Below are positions 8,626-18,433 of a stretch of DNA of 64,000 bases, piece after piece; the first letter of the stretch is position 1; the number at the start of each line of letters is the position of its first letter. Below the pieces are notes generated by a model. It did not search any database, was not told the DNA's origin, and was given only the letters and a program-made list of their open reading frames with translations. Where the stretch lies: positions 62,001-126,000 of the forward strand of contig CAWIGI010000016.1 of assembly GCA_963835685.1 (NCBI GenBank). Reading direction: 5' to 3'. The translations under genes were made by a program, and so were the position numbers. The DNA comes from DATAGF01 sp963835685. GTDB taxonomy: Bacteria; Actinomycetota; Thermoleophilia; Miltoncostaeales; Miltoncostaeaceae.

Positions 8626-11445
8626 ATGGGCACGATGGCGCACGGCGAGCGACGTGAGCTCCTCGAACGGAGAGGGGAGCTCGACGTGATCCGAGCGGGT
8701 GCCGAGGCGGTGGCCGCCGGTGAGGGGCGCGCGATCGTCGTGGAGGGACCGGCGGGGATCGGCAAGACCGCTCTCGTCGCGGCAGCCCGCGCCTGCGCGG
8801 ACGAGGCGGGGCTGAAGCCGCTGGGCGCCCGCGCCACGGAGCTCGAGCGGACGTTCGGCTACGGCGTCGTGCGGCAGCTGCTCGAGCCCGCCGTCCACGA
8901 CGGCGCCGGCACAGCGGTCTTCGAGGGGGCGGCGCGCTATACGGCGGCGCTGCTCGACGTCCCGCTCGCGGAGCCCGCCTCCCTGCCGCTCGCGCCGGAG
9001 GGAGCGTTCGCCGTCCTGCACGGCCTCTACCGCCTCACGGTCAACCTCGCCGACAACCAGCCACTGGCGCTGCTGGTGGACGACGCACAGTGGGCCGACG
9101 GCGCGTCGCTGCGGTTCCTGGCGTACCTCGCAGGGCGGCTCGGCAACACGCCGGTGATGCTCGTGGTCGCCGCCCGGCCGCTCGGCGAGCCCGGCGGCGC
9201 CGCGGTCGCCGAGCTGCTGGCCGAGGGTGGCGCGCCCGCGCCGCTGCGGCCCAAGGCGCTCACCGACACCGCCTCGGCGAGCCTCGTGCGCAGCGCCGTG
9301 CCCGAGGCCCTGACGCCCCTCTGCCGCACCTGCCACGCGCTGACCGGCGGGAACCCGTTCTTCCTCCGCGAGCTCGCGGGCGCGTTGCGCGAGGCCGGCC
9401 CCGACCGCGCCGACGAGGTGCTCGGCGCCGCGCCCGAGGGCGTGGTCGCGTCGGTCCGGGCGCGGCTGGCCCGCTTTCCCGCGCCCGCCCGGCGGCTCGC
9501 CGGCGCGGCCGCCGTCCTCGGGGACGGCGCGCTCGTCCGGCACGCCGCCGCGATCGCGGAGCTCGACGACCGGGAGGCCGCCGAGGCGGCCGACGCTCTG
9601 CGCGCCGGGCGGATCCTGGCCGAGGGCCGCGCGCTCCAGTTCGTGCACCCGATCATCCGCAGCGCGGTCCACGAAGGGCTCGCGCCGGCCGCGCGCTCGG
9701 CCGGCCACGAGCGTGCGGCGCGCATGCTGGCCGCAGAGGACGCGGCCCCGGAGCGGGTCGCCGCGCATCTGCTCGCGACCGAGCCGGGCGCCCGCGACTG
9801 GGTGTGCGACAGCCTCCGCGCCGCCGCGCGAGACGCGCTGCCGCGCGGCGCGCCCGACGCGTCGGTCGCCTACCTGCGCCGCGCCCTCGAGGAGCCGCCG
9901 TCGCAGGACCGCCGCCCCGCCGTGCTGCTGGAGCTCGGGCTCGCGGAGTCGCTCACGCTCGACATGGAGCCGGCGATCGAGCACCTGCGGCGCGGCGTCG
10001 AGACGACCGAGGACACCGTCGCGCGGCTCTACGCGGCACGGACGCTCGGTGCGATCGTCGGCATGCGCAGCCCGTCGCACGCGGTCGCGATCGTCGAGCG
10101 CGCGCTCGCCGCCAGCCCCGACGCGGACCCCGCCCTGGCCCTGCACATCGAGAGCCACATGCTCAACATGGCCCGCTTCGCCCTGACCTCTCGTCACGCC
10201 ACCTTCGAGCGCGCCGCCCGGCTGCGCGAGCGCGTCGAGGCCGGCGAGCTCGACGGCCCGATGGAGCTGACGGTCGCCGCCACCGAGGTCACGATGGCCG
10301 GCGAGTCGGCCGAGCGCGCCGCGGCGCTGGCGGCGCGGGCGATCGAAGGGCTGCGGGCCGACCCGATGCTGGCGGTGGTGGTGGGGTTCGCGGTGCACAG
10401 CCTGACCGTGGCCGACCGCCTCGACGAGGCGGACCGGATCCTGTCGGCGACGATCGACGACGCCCGCAGGCAGCGCGCGAACTACCGCGTCGGCCCGCTG
10501 CTCGCGTTTCGCGCCGACGTCCGCGTCCGGGCCGGAGCGCTCCGCGACGCCGTGGCCGACGCCGAGGCCGCGCTCAGCGCCTACGCGCACGCCGGCCGGG
10601 TGAGCGTGCTCGGGGCGACCGCGCTGCTCGTGCAGGCGCTCGCCGAGCGCGGCGAGCTCGCGGCCGCCGAGGCCGCGCTCGTCGCCGCCGACGCACACGG
10701 GGAGCCCGGCGAGATCGGCGACGCCTACACCGGCACGCTGCTCCTGAACGCCCGTGCCCGCCTGCGCCTCGCGCAGGGCAACCCGCGCGCCGCGCTCGCC
10801 GACGCGCTGGAGGTCGGACGGCGCCAGGAGATCATGCGCGAGCCGAACCCCGCCGCCGTGGACTGGCGCTCGCAGGCCGCCCTGTCCTACGCCGCGCTCG
10901 ACCAGCCCGACGCAGCGCGCGCGCTCGCCCAGGAGGAGGTGGAGCTCGCCCGCCGCTTCGGCGCCCCCCGCGCGCTCGGGATCGCGCTGCGCACCCTCGG
11001 CGTGGTCGGCGACGAGCTCGAGCATCTCGACGAGGCGGTGGACGTGCTGGCCGCCTCACCTGCCCGGCTCGAGCACGCCCGTGCGCTCGCGGACCAGGGC
11101 GTCGCGCTGCGGCACCGCCGTCGCCTCGTCGAGGCGCGCGAGCCGCTCCGTCAGGCGCTCGATCTCGCGATCCGCTGCGACGCGACGCCGCTCGCCGAGC
11201 GGGCCAGGGCCGAGCTGCTGATCGCCGGCGCGCGGCCGCGCCGGCCGCAGCTCAGCGGGGTCGCCGCCCTCACGACCAACGAGCGGCGGGTCGCCGGGCT
11301 CGCGGCCGAGGGACGCTCGAACCGGGAGATCGCCCAGGCGCTCCACGTGAGCCACAAGACCGTCGAGAAGCACCTCACGGCCGCCTACCGCAAGCTCGGG
11401 GTGGGGGCGCGTAAGGACCTGGCGGGAGCGCTCGCAAAAGAGTAG
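8626..11445 (+). CDS. LuxR-family ATPase transcriptional regulator (LAL type)
   Basis: The 939-residue protein is a large LuxR-type regulator with an N-terminal STAND-like ATPase, a long helical middle and a C-terminal DNA-binding domain. Walker A is GPAGIGKT at residues 41-48, and Walker B is LALLVDDAQW near residues 146-155. Residues 450-850 are rich in paired helices of TPR type (alanine/arginine-rich). The LuxR helix-turn-helix occupies about residues 880-935 and contains LTTNERRVAGLAAEGRSNRE and the VSHKTVEKHL recognition helix. Such proteins usually sense a small molecule and activate nearby catabolic or secondary-metabolite genes. It directly precedes the secreted-protein array on the same strand, 50 bases away, and could control it; that is inference. 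Confidence 0.88.
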   Translation: MGTMAHGERRELLERRGELDVIRAGAEAVAAGEGRAIVVEGPAGIGKTALVAAARACADEAGLKPLGARATELERTFGYGVVRQLLEPAVHDGAGTAVFEGAARYTAALLDVPLAEPASLPLAPEGAFAVLHGLYRLTVNLADNQPLALLVDDAQWADGASLRFLAYLAGRLGNTPVMLVVAARPLGEPGGAAVAELLAEGGAPAPLRPKALTDTASASLVRSAVPEALTPLCRTCHALTGGNPFFLRELAGALREAGPDRADEVLGAAPEGVVASVRARLARFPAPARRLAGAAAVLGDGALVRHAAAIAELDDREAAEAADALRAGRILAEGRALQFVHPIIRSAVHEGLAPAARSAGHERAARMLAAEDAAPERVAAHLLATEPGARDWVCDSLRAAARDALPRGAPDASVAYLRRALEEPPSQDRRPAVLLELGLAESLTLDMEPAIEHLRRGVETTEDTVARLYAARTLGAIVGMRSPSHAVAIVERALAASPDADPALALHIESHMLNMARFALTSRHATFERAARLRERVEAGELDGPMELTVAATEVTMAGESAERAAALAARAIEGLRADPMLAVVVGFAVHSLTVADRLDEADRILSATIDDARRQRANYRVGPLLAFRADVRVRAGALRDAVADAEAALSAYAHAGRVSVLGATALLVQALAERGELAAAEAALVAADAHGEPGEIGDAYTGTLLLNARARLRLAQGNPRAALADALEVGRRQEIMREPNPAAVDWRSQAALSYAALDQPDAARALAQEEVELARRFGAPRALGIALRTLGVVGDELEHLDEAVDVLAASPARLEHARALADQGVALRHRRRLVEAREPLRQALDLAIRCDATPLAERARAELLIAGARPRRPQLSGVAALTTNERRVAGLAAEGRSNREIAQALHVSHKTVEKHLTAAYRKLGVGARKDLAGALAKE

Positions 11446-11494
11446 GGGTCCCTCCCCATACCCCGCCTCCGGCGCCGCCGGGAGAGTCGGGCCC

Positions 11495-13237
11495 ATGGGA
11501 CGCGAGGCGGCAAGACGACGCGTGTGCGGCGCCGCGTTGGCGGCGGTGGCGGCCGGCGCCCTGGCGCTGCCGGCCCTCGCCGCCACGGACGACCTCGACC
11601 TCGTGTCCCGGGCGACCGGGGGCGCGCCGGCCGACTGGGCCTCGCCGGTACAGGCGATCTCGGGCGACGGGCGCCACGTCGCCTTCACCTCGTTCGCCGA
11701 CAACCTCTCGGCCGAGGACGACAACGCCTTCGGGAACATCTTCGCGCGCGACGTGCAGGCCCGCACCACGACGCTGGTGAGCCGGGCGGCCGGGCCGGGG
11801 GGCACGGCCGCCGACGGTGGCTCGAACGTCCCGGCGATGTCGGCCGACGGGCGCCACGTCGCCTTCGAGTCGTCCGCCGACAACCTCTCGGGCGAGGACG
11901 ACAACGTCGCCGCCGACATCTTCGTGCGCGACCTGCAGGCCGGCACCACCACCCTGGTGAGCCGGGCCGCCGGGGCCGGGGGCGCCGGCAGCGACGCCGG
12001 CTCATTCGCCCCTGCGATCTCGGCCGACGGGCGCCACGTCGCCTTCGAATCGGACGCCGACAACCTCTCCGGCGAGGACCTCAACACAGCCAGGAACGTC
12101 TTCGCGCGCGACCTGCAGGCCGGCACGACCACCCTGGTGAGCCGGGTGGGCGGGCCGGGGGGCGGTGGTGCCTTCGGCGCCTCGAGCGCCGCTGCGATCT
12201 CGGCCGACGGGCGCCACGTCGCCTTCGTCTCGGACGCCCCCAACCTGTCGGCCGATGACGTCAACGGTGTCGCCAACGTCTTCGTGCGCGACCTGCAGGC
12301 GGCAACACCACGACCCTGGTGAGCCGGGCGAGCGGGCCGGGGGGCGCAGGCGCCGCCGCCGCCTCGTCCGTCCCGGCGATCTCGGCCGACGGGCGCCATG
12401 TCGCCTTCCAGTCGGACGCCGACAACCTCTCGGCTGAGGACGCCGACGGCGTCGCCGACGTCTTCGTGCGCAACCTGCGGGCCAGCACGACCACCCTGGT
12501 GAGCCGGGCGGGCGGGGCGGGGGGCGCCGGCGCCGCCGCCGCCTCGTCCGCCCCGGCGATCTCGGACGACGGGCGCCACGTCGCCTTCCATTCGGACGCC
12601 GACAACCTCTCGCCTGAGGACGCGGACGGCGTCGCCGACATCTTCGTGCGCGACCTGCGGGCCGGCACCACCACCCTGGTGAGCCGGGCCGCCGGGGCCG
12701 GGGGCGCCGGCGGCGGCGACGACTCCTACGGCCCGACGATCTCGGCCGACGGGCGCTACGTCGCCTTTGTCTCGGATGCCGACAACCTCTCGGCCGAGGA
12801 CCTCAACGCGTTCTTCAACGTCTTCCGCCGGGATGTCCTCGGGCCGCCTCCGGCTCCCGCGCAACCGCCCTCGGCCGGCACGGCCCCGCCCATCGCTTCC
12901 GTTCGCTGCGCCGGCCGGCGGGCCACGATCGTCGGCACCACCCGCCGCGACGTCCTGCGCGGCACTCCGCGCCCCGATGTGATCGTGGCCCTGGGCGGCA
13001 ATGACGTGGTCCTGCGCGGGAGCGGGACACGACCTCGTCTGCGGGGGCACAGGACGCGACCGCCTGCTCGGGCAGAAGGGCGCCGACCACCTGCTCGGCG
13101 AGAGCGGCGCCGACCGCCTGGTGGGCGGGGCCGGCAGGGACCTCCTGCGGGGCGGCCCCGGCCGTGACCGGCTCCTCGGTGGTCCGGCGATCGACCTGCT
13201 GGCCGGCGGCGCGGGGCGCGACCGCCAGACCCAATAG
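11495..13237 (+). CDS. secreted PD40 seven-repeat propeller with RTX tail
   Basis: The product starts with a signal peptide (hydrophobic stretch, cleavage likely after ALPALA). It then has seven 60-residue TolB/PD40-type repeats with consensus ISADGRHVAF and DADNLS, enough for one seven-bladed propeller. A linker containing CAGRRATIVGT leads to an RTX-type calcium-binding tail (GGAGRDLL, GADRLVGG). GGGAGAG precedes the ATG. Two single-base breaks occur: one near 12300 inside repeat 4, where a base seems lost, and one near 13010 at the start of the RTX tail. Reading through them gives one continuous protein of about 580 residues. It should be exported and folded by calcium; the ligand is unknown. 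It is the first gene of the array. Confidence 0.8.
11657..12840 (+). repeat. seven tandem 180-bp coding repeats
   Basis: Seven copies of a 180-bp unit encode the PD40 blades. Copies 1 to 4 are spaced exactly 180 bases (starts 11657, 11837, 12017, 12197). Copy 5 starts 182 bases on, which equals one extra codon minus one lost base. Copies 6 and 7 follow at 12559 and 12739. Copies 4 to 6 are the most alike, which suggests recent unequal crossing-over or gene conversion. Confidence 0.9.
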
Positions 13238-13263
13238 CCATGCGGCTTCGCAGAGCGCCATCC

Positions 13264-14959
13264 GTGTCCGTCAGAAGACGTCCCGTCCTGTGCGATCGCC
13301 GGTGGTGGGGGCTGACGCTGCTCGTGGCCGGGACGCTGGCGCTCGCGGCAGGCGTCGCCTTCGGCGCCGCGGGCGACCTGGACCGCGGCTTCGGCGCCGA
13401 TGGCGCGCGACGCATCGAGGCCTTCATCAGCGCCGAGGCGCTCGTGCTCCGCCGGACGGCAGGATCGTCGTGGCCGGCTGGAACGGGGACGTCGCGGTGG
13501 CGCGCCTGAACCCCGACGGCTCGGACGACCCATCCTTCGGCGGCACCCGCTTCGTCAACTTCGGGAGCTTTGACTTCGGCCAGGCGGTCGCGCTCCAGGC
13601 CGACGGCAAGATCGTCGTCGCCGGGCGGAGCGGCGGGAACATGGCGATCGTCCGGCTGAACCCCGACGGCTCGCCCGACATGGGCTTCGGCGACGCGGGG
13701 AAGCGCGCGATCGATCACGGGGGAACCAACGCCGGCGCAGAGGCGCTCGCGGTCCAGCCGGACGGCAAGATCGTCGTGGCCGGCTTCGGCGGCGCCGACC
13801 GCGCCATCCTCGTCACCCGCCTCCGCGCGAACGGCGCCGACGACCTCGGGTTCGGCAGCTTCGGCACGTCCCGGGTCAACTTCGGCCTCGGCCCCGAAGA
13901 GGCCCGGGCGCTCGCGGTGCAGCCCGACGGGAAGATCGTGGTCGCCGGGTTCACGACCTTCGGGGGCCAGATCGACCGGATCGCGATCGCCCGGCTGAGC
14001 CCGGTGAACGGGTCGCCCGACATGGGCTTCGGCACGGCCGGCAGGCGAGCGATCAGCCTCGGACGCCCATGGCGAGCGCCGAGGCGCTGGCGGTGCAGCC
14101 GGACGGCAAGGTCGTGGTCGCGGGCACGGCCTCCGACCAGTTCCTCGTCACGCGCCTCAACGGGGACGGCTCGGACGATCCCGGCTTCGGCGGGGGCAGG
14201 GCCGCCTTCGTCCGGTTCAGCCCTCTCGGCCCCGAACGCGCCGACGCGGTGGCCCTGGCGCCCGACGGCAAGGTTGTCGCCGTCGGATCGGCGGCCAACC
14301 ACCTCGCGATCGCGCGCCTACAGTCGGGCGGCGTGCTCGACACGACCTTCGGCGGCATCGACGCCGACGGCAATCGCACGGGCACGCGGACGGTCAGGTT
14401 CGGCAACCTCGGCTCGGGCGGGCAGGCGGTGGCGCTGCAGGACGACGGGCGCATCGTCGTCGCGGGGGGCTCCGGCGCCAACGGTCCCGCCCTGGTCACG
14501 CGCCTCGAGGGGGACTCGCGCCCCTCCGGAGCCTCGGCGGCGGCCTCGGCCCGCTCGGCGCCGCCGGCGTAAGGCCGCCGCGCTGCGCCGGGAGGCCGGC
14601 GACGATCGTGGGCACCGGCGGGCGCGACGTGCTCCGCGGCACCCGCCGGGCCGACGTCATCGCGGGCCTGGCCGGCGACGACGTGGTGCGCGCGGCCGCC
14701 GGCGACGACCTGGTCTGCGGCGGGGCCGGGCGCGACCGGCTGCTCGGCGAGAAGGGCGCCGATCGCCTGATGGGCGGCGCCGGCCCGGACCGGCTCGAGG
14801 GCGGTTCGGGCGCCGACCGGCTCCTGGGCCAGGGCGGGCCCGACCGCCTGCTCGGGGGGCCCGGCGCCGATGTCCTGGGCGGCGGGGCGGCCCGCGACGC
14901 CTGCCTGGGCGGCCTGCGGCCGCGACCGCGCTGCCTGCGAGACGAGGCGAGGGCTCTGA
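13264..14959 (+). CDS. secreted delta-60 repeat propeller with RTX tail (copy 1)
   Basis: The product has an N-terminal signal segment (CDRRWWGLTLLVAGTLALA), then seven delta-60 repeats recognisable by ALQADGKIVVAG and LNPDGSDDP motifs, then the RTX tail (GGAGRDRLLGE, GADRLLGQ). GTG at 13264 is chosen because the two related starts at 16650 and 20141 begin with the same GTG TCC codons; an ATG at 13240 is possible. At least four single-base breaks occur (near 13440, 14065, 14570 and 14920). The stop TGA shares bases with the next ATG (TGATG). It should be an exported calcium-binding propeller. It is paralogous to the gene at 16759-18433. Confidence 0.75.
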
Positions 14960-16636
14960 TGCCCGGGGCGAGGAGCCTGCTCGTCCTCGCCCTCGCCCTG
15001 GCGCTGGTCGCCGGGCTCGCGTGGTCCGGCGGCGCCCAGGCCGCCGTGGTCGGCGTCCCCCAGTTCACCCTCTCGCCGTTCACGAAGCGGGCGGCCGGCC
15101 ACAGCGGCGTGGGCGATCGGGCTCACCTGGCTGCCTCCGGCGTTCAACCCGCCGACACCTGCGGATAAGCAGGTGGTCGTCTGGACCCACCTCGACAGCG
15201 GCCAGTCGCGGAGCAGCGTGGTGGCGACCCACCAGGTCGTCCTGGATCATCGGCGTGCACGAACGGCCTCCGCTACTCGTTCACGGTGCTCGCGTGCCAG
15301 GAGGAGACGTGCCCGGCCGGACTCGCCGCAGACGACTGGGACCACCCGCATGGACGCCACTCCGCCCAGCGGCGCGATGCAGATCAACGCCGGCGCGGCG
15401 GCGACGAACGACCGGAGCGTCACGCTCGACCTCGCCGCGATCGATCCGCTCATCGGCGGCGCCCCCGGGACGTCGAGCGGGATCACGGAGGCCGCGGTGA
15501 ACGGCGACGGCGACGGGACACTCCCGTGCAGCCCCATCGGGGACACGAGCGGCTGCGCGGTCCCCTTCGCGCCGGCGCTGCCCGCCACGCTGTCCGGGGG
15601 GGACGGGCTCAAGAGCGGTCGGGGTGGTGTTCGGTGACGGGGCCCGCGCGCACCACCGCGCCCTGCCCCCGCCCATCTGCACGACGCCTTCATCGGCGGC
15701 ATCGCCGGCAACGCGTCGGCGCTTGCCACGGACACGATCCTGCTCGACACCGTCAGGCCGGTCGCGATCGCGACCCAGGACCTCTTCACCGTCGGTCATG
15801 GCGGCGCGGTGAGGTTCGACGCGACGACCTCCCTCGACACCGGCGGCGCGGCGGCGTCCGGGGTGGATCCGGCCACCGCCACCTGGGCCTTCAAGGACGG
15901 GACCCCGACCGCGACCGGCGCGAAGGTGGCCCACGTCTTCAACCAGGCCGGCACCTTCGTCGGCGAGCTGCGCGTGCGCGACCGGGCGGGCAACCTCTCC
16001 GACTCCCGTGCCTTCTCGGTGACGGTCGACGCCCGGGCCGGGTGCGGCGGCGACCGCCGGCAGCGGCGGCTGGGCGGGCGCCGCCGCCTCAAGATCGACC
16101 GGCTGAAGGCCACGGCGCGCTACGTCTGGAGCCGGCACGCCGGATCGATCGCGCTCCCGGCTCCTCCACCCGACCCGGCGCCTGCGCGCGGAGTTCCGGC
16201 GGAGGGCGGGCGGCCCCCTGTTGGCCAAGGTGGCGGTCCGGCCCCTGGCCGCCGGGCCGTTCGCGCGGACGGTGAAGCTGCCGACGCGCCTCGCCCCCGG
16301 CAGGTACCGGATCGCGTTCGTCGGCCCGGGCGGGACCCTGCAGACGAGCCTCACGCTGCGCGCGCCGCGGGAGGGCGTCATCGGGAACGGGCGCGTGAGC
16401 CTCTCCGGGGGCCCCGCCGTCGCCCTGTTCCGGATGCGGCGCCGGTGGGCGCGTACGCGAGGCGCTCACCGTCTCGTGTCCAGCGGTCGCCGCAGGCTGG
16501 GCTCGGTGCCGGTCACGGCCGGCGCGCTGAGACGCGCAGCGCTCACGGCGGACTCGTGCTCTCGGCCGGCCAGCTACGGGCGGAGCTGCGGGCGGGCGGC
16601 ACCGTCGTCGGCAGCGCTATGACCCGGGTGAGGTAG
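14959..16636 (+). CDS. secreted PKD-like protein (copy 1)
   Basis: The ATG overlaps the upstream stop. The protein opens with a signal peptide (LLVLALALALVAGLAW, cleavage near AQA) and the segment VVGVPQFTLSPFTK. A middle region contains NDRSVTLDLAAIDPLIGG, followed by a PKD-like domain (ATWAFKDGTPTATGAKVAHV, RVRDRAGNLSDSRAFSVTV). A C-terminal part with RYRIAFVGPGGTL and TLRAPREG follows, and the end reads GSAMTRVR. Several one-base breaks interrupt it (near 15105, 15245, 15620-15800, 16050-16200 and 16450), so this copy is the more damaged of the two. Its product would be an extracellular adhesion or matrix protein of unknown ligand. The parallel gene is at 18433-20127. Confidence 0.65.
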
Positions 16637-16649
16637 AGGAGGCCACCAC

Positions 16650-16759
16650 GTGTCCCTGAGAAGGCGTTCCGAGTTCTGCGATCGGGGGTGGTGGGGGGTG
16701 ACGCTGCTCCTCGCCGGGAGGCTCGTGATTTGCTGAGCGCGACGCGGCGAGGCCTCTGA
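16650..16759 (+). pseudogene. chimeric remnant: signal segment joined to RTX end
   Basis: A GTG with a good AGAGGAGG site opens a frame matching the starts at 13264 and 20141 (SEFCDRGWWGVTLLLAG). It stops after 28 residues. A few bases later come the last codons of an RTX tail (RRGL stop) and the usual TGATG junction to the next gene. The whole middle of a propeller gene is missing. It reads as a scar from recombination between repeated genes, or as an assembly collapse. Confidence 0.7.
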
Positions 16760-18433
16760 TGGCCCGCGGGCCTCGGGAGGCACGGCCTTCCCCTCGCAGC
16801 GGGCCCCGGGCTGGGCCGGGGTCTGGCGCCTCGCGGCCCTCGCGCTGGCGCTCGCGGCCGGGTTCGCGCTCGGCGCCCCGGGCGATCTCGACACGAGCTT
16901 CGACGGCGACGGCAAGCGGACGATCGACTACACCGGCGCCGACAGCGGGCAGGCCGTTGCCCTCCAGCCCGACGGCAAGATCCTGGTCGCCGGCTTCGGC
17001 GGCTCGAACACGGCGATGACGGTGACGCGACTGAACCCCGACGGCTCGCTCGACACGAGCTTCAGCGCCGGCGGCACGCGCGGAGTCGACCTGGGCGGGG
17101 TCGACCTCGCCTACGCGCTCGCCCTGCAGCCCGACGGCAAGGTCGTGATCGCCGGCGAGACGCGGCTGCCGGCCCAGGCGGCGAACATCGCGGTCGCCCG
17201 GATGAACCCGGACGGCTCCCCCGACCTCGGCTTCGGCGCCAACGGCGTGAGGGTGATCGACCTCTTCGGCGACGACCGGGGCCAGGCCGTCGCCCTCCAG
17301 CCCGACGGCAAGATCCTGGTCGCCGGCTTCGGCGGCGGTTTCAACATCACCGCGATGACGGTCACGCGCCTGAACCCGGACGGCTCGAACGACATGACCT
17401 TCGGCGACGGCGGCACGGGCGGCTTTGACCTCGGCGGGCTCGAGCGGGCCTTCGGGGTGGCGCTGCAGCGGGACGGCAAGGTCGTGGTGGTCGGTGATCG
17501 GTTCCCGCCCGGCGGCGGCGCCCGGGACGTCGTCGTGGCCCGTCTCCTCGCGGGCGGCGCCCGACCTGACCTTCGGGATCAACGGGGCGAGGGTCATCGA
17601 CTACGCCGGCGACACGGCGCCGCGTGGCCGTCGCCCTCCAGGCCGACGGCAAGATCGTCCTGGCCGGATCCGGGGGCCCCGGCGTGGCGATGGCCGTCAC
17701 GCGCCTGAACCCGAACGGCTCGGACGACACAGCTTCGACGGCGACGCGACTAGCCTCCTCGACTTCGGCGCCGTCGACGCGGCCCGCGCGATCGCGCTTC
17801 AGCCGAACGGCAAGGTCGTGGTCGCCGGCTGGACGGGCAGCGCGAACTTCGCGATCGGCCGTCTCCAGCCGGGCGGCTCGCCCGACACGACCTTCGACTC
17901 CGACGGGCGGCGCACGGTCGACTTCGGCGGGGTGGATCGTCGGCAACGGGCTGGCGCTGCAGCCGAACGGGAGGTTCGTCGTCGCCGGCGAGACGAACGT
18001 CGGCGACGACGTCGCGATCGCGCGCCTGGAGGGGCGACCCGGCGCCCGCCGGAGGGGGTGCCGGCCCGGCCGGCGGGGCGGCGGCACGGCCGGTGGCCGG
18101 GCGGTGCCACGGTGTGCCGGGCAGCGGGCGACGATCGTGGGCACCTCGCGGCGCGACGTCCTGCGCGGCACTCCGCGCCCCGATGTGATCGTGGCCCTGG
18201 GCGGCGACGACGTGGTCCGGGCGGGCGCGGGTCACGACCTCGTCTGCGGGGGCGCCGGGCGCGACCGCCTGCTGGGGCAGAAGGGCGCCGACCGCCTCCT
18301 GGGCCAGGGCGGGCGCGATCTCCTGCTCGGGGGGCCCGGCGCCGACGTCCTGGGCGGCGGGGCGGCCCGCGACACCTGCCTGGGCGGCTTGGGCCGCGAC
18401 CGCGCCGCCTGCGAGACCAGGCGAGGCCTCTGA
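16759..18433 (+). CDS. secreted delta-60 repeat propeller with RTX tail (copy 2)
   Basis: The start ATG overlaps the stop of the remnant. The N-terminus is basic, then hydrophobic (RLAALALALAAGFALGAPGD), a signal peptide once a one-base break near 16823 is allowed. Seven delta-60 repeats follow (ALQPDGKILVAGFGG, LNPDGSLDTSF), then the CAGQRATIVGT linker and an RTX tail ending CLGGLGRDRAACETRRGL. Further breaks lie near 17570, 17735 and 17940. A 53-base stretch at 18153-18205 is identical to 12947-12999 in the PD40 gene, evidence of recent exchange between tails. The TGA overlaps the next ATG. Confidence 0.78.

Noticed and set aside
8470..11025. Minus-strand open frame of about 850 codons opposite the LuxR regulator
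   Set aside because: The plus-strand frame has Walker motifs and an HTH; the antisense one has only compositional bias and crosses the tRNA-Ala region.
12290..12330. Programmed frameshifting in the array genes
   Set aside because: Breaks occur at many unrelated places and in housekeeping genes too, in both directions and without a shared slippery site. Sequence error is simpler.
11657..12840. CRISPR-like or satellite repeat
   Set aside because: The repeats are coding, in frame, 180 bp long and without spacers; they encode propeller blades.
11056..13533. Long minus-strand open frame opposite the PD40 propeller gene
   Set aside because: It mirrors the 180-bp repeats of the plus strand, is rich in Arg/Pro/Ser and lacks a ribosome site. 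High GC makes such antisense frames common.
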